Positions 5,249 through 9,970 of a DNA stretch of 9,970 nucleotides are shown here, piece after piece. Source of the DNA: Candidatus Pacearchaeota archaeon (lineage in GTDB: Archaea; Nanobdellota; Nanobdellia; Pacearchaeales; GW2011-AR1); contig JACPLS010000108.1 of assembly GCA_016186375.1 (NCBI GenBank), positions 1 through 9,970 on the forward strand. The letters run 5' to 3'. The position numbers were made by a program, and so were the translations under genes. Position 1 is the stretch's first letter. The number at the start of each line of letters is the position of its first letter. Under the pieces are notes generated by a model. That model was not told the DNA's origin. It saw only the letters and a program-made list of their open reading frames with translations, and searched no databases.

Positions 5249-6203
5249 CACATCATCTCCTACTAACACTTCATCAATAAATAATTCTTGCACTGATACA
5301 GATGGCGGAATAAATTATATTATAAAAGGAACTGCATCAACAAGAAATTCTTGGTGGTATGATGTATGTGTAAATAATAACATATTAAGAGAATCATATT
5401 GTTATAATCAAACAGAAATTAAAAACATAAACTATAATTGTACATGTAGTGATGGTTCGTGCACATCTGCACCATCAAGCAATACAACCTCTTTATCTTG
5501 TACAGACAGTGATGGAGGTATTGAATATTATATATCTGGCTCAACCAAGTTGGGAAGCATTAACAAAACAGATTTATGTTGGGGTGATAATTATAATTTA
5601 ACTGAATGGTATTGCAATGCTTCTAATTCTATTGCAAGTAAAACTTACAATTGTCCTTATGGCTGTCCTTATTTTGCCTATGCTTGTAAAAAACAAAATG
5701 ATGTTTGTGTTGATTCCGATGGAGGAAAAAACTGGAATGTGAAAGGATCTATAACTTTCGCAAATTCTACAAGAACAGATCATTGTTCAGAAATCTCAAC
5801 TGGACCAGTTTTAGTAGAATACTATTGTGATGATTATGGGAGAATAATGGAAGCTTACAATACCAATTGTGCCTGCAACGAAGGAAAGTGTACAGACTAT
5901 TTCCCAATTTGTGTTGATTCCGATGGAGGTATTGATTATTTCACTGGAGGACAAGTTACAACTTCAACATCTACTATTAAAGATTTTTGTGGAAATCAGT
6001 TATATAATTACACATATGAATCTTATTGTGATGATTTTGGTAATGCAAATTATAAAACTTACTCCTGTCCAAATGGCCCATGTTCTCTAGTAAATGGTTC
6101 AGGGCAATGTCCCTCAACTACATCAACAACTGGCAATGTAATTTATGATTTATTTAAAAAAGTAAAAATAGCAGGAAAAGTTATTCAAGGAATAATTTCC
6201 TAA
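5079..6203 (+). CDS. C-terminal part of the surface protein, four Cys-rich DSDGG repeats
   Basis: This frame is open from the tandem repeat to the TAA at 6201-6203 and continues the Thr/Asn linker (TSTNITTSTNITQNTT...). It has no ATG or other good start near its beginning, so it depends on the upstream frame. The only internal candidate is a weak TTG at 5550, inside repeat 2. Four extracellular repeats of about 60-70 residues begin at 5289, 5499, 5706 and 5910 with C-T/V-D-S/T-D-G-G. Each carries further cysteines in a C...Y-C...C-x-x-G-x-C pattern, suggesting disulphide-stabilised modules. Repeats 3 and 4 share the identical 20-mer TGTGTTGATTCCGATGGAGG (5706, 5910), a sign of recent duplication. 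The end, about 20 residues (VIYDLFKKVKIAGKVIQGI), is an amphipathic helix that might contact the membrane or S-layer. DSDGG repeats of this type occur in DPANN surface proteins; their ligand is unknown. Confidence 0.85.
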   Translation, partial: TSTNITTSTNITQNTTSSTNITSPTNTSTSLNFSQNITQNYTQNTTTYPKNTTISNNTSSPTNTSSINNSCTDTDGGINYIIKGTASTRNSWWYDVCVNNNILRESYCYNQTEIKNINYNCTCSDGSCTSAPSSNTTSLSCTDSDGGIEYYISGSTKLGSINKTDLCWGDNYNLTEWYCNASNSIASKTYNCPYGCPYFAYACKKQNDVCVDSDGGKNWNVKGSITFANSTRTDHCSEISTGPVLVEYYCDDYGRIMEAYNTNCACNEGKCTDYFPICVDSDGGIDYFTGGQVTTSTSTIKDFCGNQLYNYTYESYCDDFGNANYKTYSCPNGPCSLVNGSGQCPSTTSTTGNVIYDLFKKVKIAGKVIQGIIS

Positions 6204-6213
6204 AACACTCAAA

Positions 6214-6222
6214 GTTTAAAAC
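6214..6222 (+). promoter_or_regulatory. TATA-like box of the methyltransferase operon
   Basis: GTTTAAAAC is centred 26 nt upstream of the ATG at 6244. It supports that start and a leaderless three-gene transcript. Confidence 0.55.
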
Positions 6223-6243
6223 CCTTTATTCCTCTTATTATTT

Positions 6244-7203
6244 ATGAAACCAGAACTTAAACCTAAATTCATAGAAAGAATGCATAAATTATTATCAAAT
6301 GATGAAGACTTCGAAAATTTCAATGAAATTATCCACAAACCTCCAAGAAATTTTATAAGATGTAATACATTAAAAATTTCTCCATCAATCCTTTTCGAAA
6401 GGCTTTCTAAAAAATGGATAGTTTCCCAGCCATTTCCAGAACATCATGAAATTATGTTAATAAATTCAGATTTAAAACCAGGTGAACTAGGAAATGCAAT
6501 AGAACATTTACTCGGCTACTATTATATCCAAGAAATTTCAAGCATGATGTCGGTCCTAGCACTCAATCCTAAACCAAATGAATTTATCCTTGACCTCTGT
6601 GCATCTCCTGGCTCAAAAACAACTCAAATAGTTGCAGGAATGCAAAATTCTGGAACATTAATAGCAAACGATTTTAAACTAGATAGAATAATGATTCTTT
6701 CCTCAAATTTAGAGCGATGCGGAGTAACAAACTGTATAATTACCAGAAATGATGCAATAAATATTTGTTCAAGAATTTCAAAAACTCAATTGCGATTTGA
6801 TAAAATACTTCTAGATGTGCCATGTTCTGGAGAAGGCACTCTTCGTTCCAGCCCAAAAACATTTGAAATGTGGAACGAGAATATAGTTCATAAATTATCA
6901 CGCCAACAAAAAAAGTTTATTGCATTCGCTTTAAAGTGCCTAAAACCCAAAGGAACTTTAGTTTATAGCACTTGTACACATTCCCCGGAAGAAAATGAGT
7001 CTGTTATTGATTTTGCGCTAAAAAACTTTCCTGTCAAAATAGAAACCCTCTCTCTCCCACTTAATTGCAGGCAAGGTGTAATATCCTGGTATGGAGACAA
7101 ATATTCAAATGAGACCTTAAAATGCTGTCGCATTTACCCGCATGACAATGATAGTGAAGGCTTTTTTGTCTCTAAACTTACACTTTTGGAGGAAATGAAA
7201 TGA
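6244..7203 (+). CDS. NSUN/RsmB-family RNA cytosine-C5 methyltransferase
   Basis: This 319-residue enzyme transfers a methyl group from S-adenosylmethionine to C5 of cytosine in tRNA or rRNA. All core motifs are visible. LDLCASPGSKTTQ (116-128) binds SAM, ANDFKLDRI (141-149) is the acidic SAM-binding loop, and DVPCSGEGTLR (191-201) holds Cys194. YSTCTHSPEENE (241-252) holds Cys244. The Cys194/Cys244 pair is the two-cysteine arrangement of the family, with the TC cysteine as nucleophile. The N-terminal 110 residues are the usual NSUN RNA-binding extension, including RNFIRCNTLKIS. The protein lacks the C-terminal PUA-like domain found in RsmF; a matching stand-alone domain is encoded two genes downstream. 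The target (tRNA C48/49 or an rRNA site) cannot be told from sequence alone. Its stop overlaps the next start by ATGA. Confidence 0.95.
   Translation: MKPELKPKFIERMHKLLSNDEDFENFNEIIHKPPRNFIRCNTLKISPSILFERLSKKWIVSQPFPEHHEIMLINSDLKPGELGNAIEHLLGYYYIQEISSMMSVLALNPKPNEFILDLCASPGSKTTQIVAGMQNSGTLIANDFKLDRIMILSSNLERCGVTNCIITRNDAINICSRISKTQLRFDKILLDVPCSGEGTLRSSPKTFEMWNENIVHKLSRQQKKFIAFALKCLKPKGTLVYSTCTHSPEENESVIDFALKNFPVKIETLSLPLNCRQGVISWYGDKYSNETLKCCRIYPHDNDSEGFFVSKLTLLEEMK
7188..7192 (+). promoter_or_regulatory. Shine-Dalgarno site of the HXXEE-like gene
   Basis: GGAGG lies inside the last methyltransferase codons, 7 nt before the ATG at 7200. It lets the second gene of the operon start independently and supports this start codon. 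Confidence 0.75.
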
Positions 7204-7559
7204 AACTTACAAAATTAATGATAATTTATTTATCATTAATCATACTTCACATATTACATCTTTTAGAAGAAATATTTGGAATGGCTTCTTTTATTATTAC
7301 TTCCTATAAAAATACTTATCTTTTTCTTTTTATAAACATAATTCTTCTTATTATTCCAATTAGTCTTATTTATGCATTTTCAAAGAAGAAAAAATGGGCA
7401 TATTTAATAAGTTACGGATATTCCTTATTAATGATCATTGATGGAATTGAACATCTTATTACACAAGAAGCAGGAATTTATACTGGAATAGGTCTTATTA
7501 TATTTTCTTTTTTATTAATTATCTATTTAACAAAGGAGATAAAAAATAGAAAAATATGA
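7200..7559 (+). CDS. Four-helix membrane protein, HXXEE-like
   Basis: This 119-residue, very hydrophobic protein has four likely transmembrane helices, at about 6-19, 40-60, 66-85 and 93-111. Between helices 2 and 3 is the basic cytoplasmic loop FSKKKKW. It carries HLLEE (20-24) at the end of helix 1 and DGIEHL at the end of helix 3. The first fits the His-x-x-Glu-Glu signature of HXXEE-domain proteins, whose function is unknown but whose conserved acidic and His residues suggest metal binding in the membrane. It overlaps the methyltransferase stop and the PUA-like start by ATGA on both sides. A membrane protein between two RNA-modification genes is unexpected, and the reason is not evident. 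The family assignment is by motif and topology only. Confidence 0.8.
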   Translation: MKLTKLMIIYLSLIILHILHLLEEIFGMASFIITSYKNTYLFLFINIILLIIPISLIYAFSKKKKWAYLISYGYSLLMIIDGIEHLITQEAGIYTGIGLIIFSFLLIIYLTKEIKNRKI

Positions 7560-8011
7560 ACCTTCGTTTTATAAAATCACCGGAAAAGAGAATCATAACA
7601 GAACAACTTAACGAACAATTTGGTATAGAAAATCTTCCATATCTCCTCCTTGAATCAGGAAAAGAGAAAATTCGTGCTTTTTCCGGACATTTAAGCAAAG
7701 AAGAAATCTCTAAAATTTCCCAAATTCTAAACATAGAAAGTATTGGCATTTATTTATTAAGAAAAGAAACACATTCAGAACTAAGATTAAGTTTTGATGC
7801 AACACATATTCTTAAAAATCAAATCAAAAATAATATAATTGATATTAATAAGGCTCAATTAATAGAATGGATCAGGGGTAGAGATGTGTCAATAAATACT
7901 GATAAAGGAATAAAAGTTATAAAATATAATTCAGATTTCCTTGGTTGTGGTAAGTCATCTGGTGATAGGATTATAAATCATGTTCCAAAAGATAGAAGAA
8001 TTAAGAAATGA
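7556..8011 (+). CDS. Stand-alone PUA-like RNA-binding protein (RsmF C-domain type)
   Basis: This 151-residue protein matches the NOL1/NOP2/fmu-type ribosome-biogenesis proteins, which equal the C-terminal PUA-like domain of bacterial RsmF. Features are YLLLESGKEKIRAFSG near residue 29, ELRLSFDATHIL (75-86), then QLIEWIRGRDVS. The final stretch FLGCGKSSGDRIINHVPKDR matches the family's C-terminal pattern 'LGxGK...K/RNHxPKxxR'. The role is RNA binding, probably to help the methyltransferase two genes upstream select its substrate. That partnership is inferred from the operon and from the fused bacterial enzyme. The ATG overlaps the previous stop (ATGA). The only GGAG nearby (7535-7538) is 17 nt away, so translational coupling is likely. 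The gene ends 2 nt from a convergent gene. Confidence 0.88.
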   Translation: MNLRFIKSPEKRIITEQLNEQFGIENLPYLLLESGKEKIRAFSGHLSKEEISKISQILNIESIGIYLLRKETHSELRLSFDATHILKNQIKNNIIDINKAQLIEWIRGRDVSINTDKGIKVIKYNSDFLGCGKSSGDRIINHVPKDRRIKK

Positions 8012-8013
8012 TA

Positions 8014-8316
8014 TTACTCCATGAAAATTGATTCTAATAAAGTCCTAGATACTTTAGATTTTCTCCATCTACTCTTTTGTAAAGTTTTATAAAATTTTAA
8101 AAGCTGAACATCATCCATTGTTTCATAAATTTCAGACATTAAATTTCTTACTTCCCCTTCATCCAAACTATAAGCTCTAAATTGTTCCATAACTTTCCTT
8201 TGTGCACTAAGACAAGATATTATGTTTCCTGGTATAACTCTCGCTATCTTTTTCCCCAATACAATAACCTCATAACTCCCATTACCACATTCTAACAACT
8301 TATATCTTAATGACAT
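8014..8316 (-). CDS. Small hypothetical protein, paralogue of 8402-8710
   Basis: This is a 100-residue soluble protein that I cannot assign to a known family. The N-terminal half is strand-like: SLRYKLLECGNGSYEVIVLG then KIARVIPG. The C-terminal half is helical and charged, with EGEVRNLMSEIYETMDD and KFYKTLQKSRWRKSK. The N-terminus aligns with the neighbouring 8402-8710 product over 'SLRYxLxE...GxxYxV...G...A+I+P', and both then have an R+...F stretch and a helical tail of equal length. This makes a local duplication likely. A TATA-like box at 8341-8350 gives a leaderless start. The gene is convergent with the PUA-like gene, with 2 nt between the stops. No active-site motif or transmembrane segment is seen. 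Confidence 0.75.
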   Translation of the reverse strand: MSLRYKLLECGNGSYEVIVLGKKIARVIPGNIISCLSAQRKVMEQFRAYSLDEGEVRNLMSEIYETMDDVQLLKFYKTLQKSRWRKSKVSRTLLESIFME

Positions 8317-8340
8317 TGTAATTTTTGCTTGGGATGAAGC

Positions 8341-8350
8341 TATTTAAAAC
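8341..8350 (-). promoter_or_regulatory. TATA-like box of the 8014-8316 gene
   Basis: GTTTTAAATA on the minus strand lies 25-34 nt upstream of the start at 8316, consistent with a leaderless mRNA. Confidence 0.5.
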
Positions 8351-8401
8351 CTACTTATTTTTAAAGTTCAAGTAATAAACTTAATTGCGGTAAAATATTT
8401 T

Positions 8402-8710
8402 TTACTCCGCTAATACATTTTCTAGAAAAATATTGGCTTCTTCAGAACTAAATTTATCACTATTTAACGCTATTTCTAACATTCCAATTAAATCACTTTG
8501 ATTTAGAGTACTATTAACTTTTCTAATTAAATCTGTTCTTTCATACTCTTCTAGTTTTCCTTTTTTAAATTTATCATTAATTTTTCTAAATGAGTCAAAA
8601 TAAGTAGGCAAATCATGAGGGACAATCTTAGCTACCATTTCACAACCAATAAAAACATAGTATAAATTTCCTTCTTTGTTTTCCCATAAAGCATATCTTA
8701 AAGATACCAT
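8402..8710 (-). CDS. Small hypothetical protein, paralogue of 8014-8316
   Basis: This 102-residue protein is not recognised. It begins MVSLRYALWENKEGNLYYVF, continues IGCEMVAKIVPHDL, then turns helical and charged (RKINDKFKKGKLEEYERTDL, a Ser/Asn-rich middle, FSSEEANIFLENVL). The strand-then-helix layout, total length and the SLRY/G-C-x-x-V-A-K-I-V-P motifs match the adjacent 8014-8316 product. The pair is probably a family-specific tandem duplication that has diverged a lot. It has its own TATA-like box (8732-8740), which lies within an 8-bp inverted repeat. The start at 8710 is supported by that promoter. The role is unknown; small DNA- or RNA-binding protein and antitoxin-like roles are both possible but unsupported. 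Confidence 0.75.
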   Translation of the reverse strand: MVSLRYALWENKEGNLYYVFIGCEMVAKIVPHDLPTYFDSFRKINDKFKKGKLEEYERTDLIRKVNSTLNQSDLIGMLEIALNSDKFSSEEANIFLENVLAE

Positions 8711-8724
8711 ATCACCATATTCTT

Positions 8725-8753
8725 AAAATGATATATAAATATTTAATCATTTT
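8725..8753 (-). promoter_or_regulatory. TATA-like box within an inverted repeat, 8402-8710 gene
   Basis: The minus-strand box ATTTATATA (8732-8740) is centred about 26 nt before the start at 8710. Perfect 8-bp arms AAAATGAT (8725-8732) and ATCATTTT (8746-8753) flank it with a 13-nt spacer. The symmetry around the promoter suggests a repressor site, though AT-rich sequence makes chance symmetry more likely. Confidence 0.4.
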
Positions 8754-8791
8754 TATCATTTATCAACTTATTTTACTTTTCAACTTAAAAA

Positions 8792-9034
8792 TCAATTAAT
8801 AAACTCAATTTTTAAACATTCTTCAACTACAATATCTAAATTCCTTATTCTTCTTGACACTCCAGCGCGCTTGTCAATAGTTATTCTGCTCTTTTTCGGC
8901 CCTCTTTTTATATAGTTAGCAGTATCAGACCTAAAAGAATTGAATGAGGGATGATATTCCTCTTTAGTTGTTGAATAATTCACAATAATTGTTTCTTTTC
9001 TCTTGTCACGATAATCTAAACTCATTATAACCAT
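8792..9034 (-). CDS. Small basic hypothetical protein
   Basis: This is an 80-residue protein of unknown family, read from the ATG at 9034. Its first 20 residues (MVIMSLDYRDKRKETIIVNY) form a strand-like start. The second half is basic (YIKRGPKKSRITIDKRAG then SRRIRNLDIVVEECL), as in nucleic-acid-binding proteins. The frame is open further upstream, to an ATG at 9172 and a TTG at 9187. That extension is a run of bulky hydrophobic and basic residues typical of translated AT-rich spacer. I prefer the 9034 start because a TATA-like box (GTTTTATTA on the minus strand, 9056-9064) is centred 26 nt upstream, as for the other leaderless genes here. No catalytic motif is visible. Confidence 0.5.
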   Translation of the reverse strand: MVIMSLDYRDKRKETIIVNYSTTKEEYHPSFNSFRSDTANYIKRGPKKSRITIDKRAGVSRRIRNLDIVVEECLKIEFIN

Positions 9035-9213
9035 ATAATTAGATTGTAATATGGCTAATAAAACTTTTGCTAACACTTTCTTATTTTTTAATTTTAAAAA
9101 GTAGTGAAAATATATATTGTATCGGAATCGAATAATCAAACGTAGACACAGATGATTTATTAAGTATAACATAAAATCAATGTTCAATTATCCATTTTTC
9201 GTGTTATGTATTA

Positions 9214-9224
9214 CATTTTTAAAT
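9214..9224 (+). promoter_or_regulatory. TATA-like box of the methionine aminopeptidase gene
   Basis: CATTTTTAAAT is centred about 26 nt before the ATG at 9245 and predicts a leaderless mRNA. A CCTCC at 9226-9230 is on the wrong strand to serve as a ribosome binding site. Confidence 0.55.
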
Positions 9225-9244
9225 CCTCCTTATCTCATTAAAAC

Positions 9245-9970
9245 ATGAATAAAGAAGAAATAGAAAAATTAGTTAAGGCAGGTAAAATAGCAAAACAGGT
9301 TGTGGATTTTGCAAAAACTTTCATAAAATCAACTATGCCACTTCTTGAATTAGCCGAAAAATTAGAATCAAAGATCATAGAGCTGGGAGCTAAACCAGCA
9401 TTTCCCATAAATTTGTCAATAAATGAAGTAGCTGCTCATTCAACTCCTTCATTCAATGATTCTTCCATCGCGCAAGGGCTGATAAAAGTAGATATAGGAG
9501 TGCACATTAATGGATATGTAGCAGATACAGCGATATCACTAGATCTTGAGCAAAATGAAGAAAATAAAGCCCTTATTTCTGCAGCAGAGAATGCTCTAAA
9601 TTCCGCAGTTCAATTAATTAAATTTTCAATTTCTTTTAATGAAATAGGAAAAATAATTGAAAATACAATAAAAAAATCAGGTTTCCATCCTGTCACAAAC
9701 CTCTCCGGCCATTCCATAGAACCATGGAATCTTCATGCAGGTGTTACAATACCTAATTTTGATAATTCTCAAATCTTACCTCTGAAAGAAGGCTTATATG
9801 CAGTAGAACCTTTTGCAACCCTGGGTCTTGGATCAGTTAGGGATGGAAAGCCTTCTGGAATATATTCCTTCCAAAAAAAAGGAAACGTAAGGGATTCTTT
9901 CGCGAGAGAAGTTCTAACTTTCATCAAAAGTGAATATAATACTCTTCCTTTCTGTTCACGGTGGCTTATT
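9245..9970 (+). CDS. map: Type II methionine aminopeptidase (3' end beyond window)
   Basis: The enzyme removes the initiator methionine from new proteins in the cytoplasm. The 242 residues inside the window hold most of the catalytic core of the archaeal/eukaryal type II family. The substrate-side His65 is in NEVAAHSTPSF, the metal ligands Asp83 and Asp94 are in KVDIGVHINGYVADTA, His156 is in LSGHSIEPW and Glu188 is in AVEPFAT. The fifth ligand, a C-terminal Glu, would lie beyond the edge. The window ends around residue 242, where the helical insertion that marks type II enzymes gives way to the last part of the fold. The N-terminus starts directly with the catalytic domain, as in archaea. 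All visible ligands are intact, so it should be active. The ATG at 9245 fits the promoter spacing. Confidence 0.95.
   Translation, partial: MNKEEIEKLVKAGKIAKQVVDFAKTFIKSTMPLLELAEKLESKIIELGAKPAFPINLSINEVAAHSTPSFNDSSIAQGLIKVDIGVHINGYVADTAISLDLEQNEENKALISAAENALNSAVQLIKFSISFNEIGKIIENTIKKSGFHPVTNLSGHSIEPWNLHAGVTIPNFDNSQILPLKEGLYAVEPFATLGLGSVRDGKPSGIYSFQKKGNVRDSFAREVLTFIKSEYNTLPFCSRWLI

Noticed and set aside
9035..9187. N-terminal extension of the 8792-9034 gene
   Set aside because: The extension is bulky AT-driven residues with no promoter at the right distance from 9172; the start at 9034 has one. Not excluded.

Overview
The window looks like an AT-rich archaeal genome, most likely a DPANN-type lineage such as Woesearchaeota or Pacearchaeota. 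I infer this from gene content, not from a marker-gene search. The evidence is a type II (archaeal/eukaryal) methionine aminopeptidase, a stand-alone PUA-like protein of the archaeal NOL1/NOP2/fmu type beside an NSUN-family RNA m5C methyltransferase, a large Thr/Asn-rich cell-surface protein with 'DSDGG' cysteine repeats, and a promoter style in which a TATA-like box is centred about 25 nt upstream of the start codon. The last point implies mostly leaderless mRNAs.

The left part (1-3700) reads as an accessory region. It opens with what looks like the right end of an IS200/IS605-type element and a broken reading frame beside it. A complete toxin-antitoxin pair follows on the minus strand (RHH antitoxin and MazF toxin). 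Next come a small winged-helix-like protein, a DUF4143-type AAA+ ATPase and an orphan minus-strand protein. Two diverged copies of a roughly 90-bp non-coding sequence with a conserved 54-bp imperfect palindrome lie at 1562-1652 and 3482-3565, and a partial third copy lies at 285-317. They mark the edges of these gene blocks. A GC-rich hairpin at 3692-3739 stands out from the AT-rich background.

The middle (3971-6203) is one large surface-protein gene, about 740 residues if intact. It has an N-terminal membrane anchor, an Ig-like domain, a Thr/Asn linker encoded by an 18-bp tandem repeat, and four cysteine-rich repeats. A 13-nt partial repeat unit inside the tandem array breaks the frame, so as written the gene is two reading frames, 3971-5248 and 5079-6203. 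This could be a phase-variation switch, a real mutation or an assembly error.

The right part starts with a tight operon (6244-8011): NSUN methyltransferase, a four-helix HXXEE-like membrane protein and the PUA-like RNA-binding protein, each overlapping the next by ATGA. Convergent to it are two small paralogous minus-strand proteins of unknown function (8014-8316 and 8402-8710) and a further small unknown gene (8792-9034). The plus-strand methionine aminopeptidase gene starts at 9245 and runs off the right edge.
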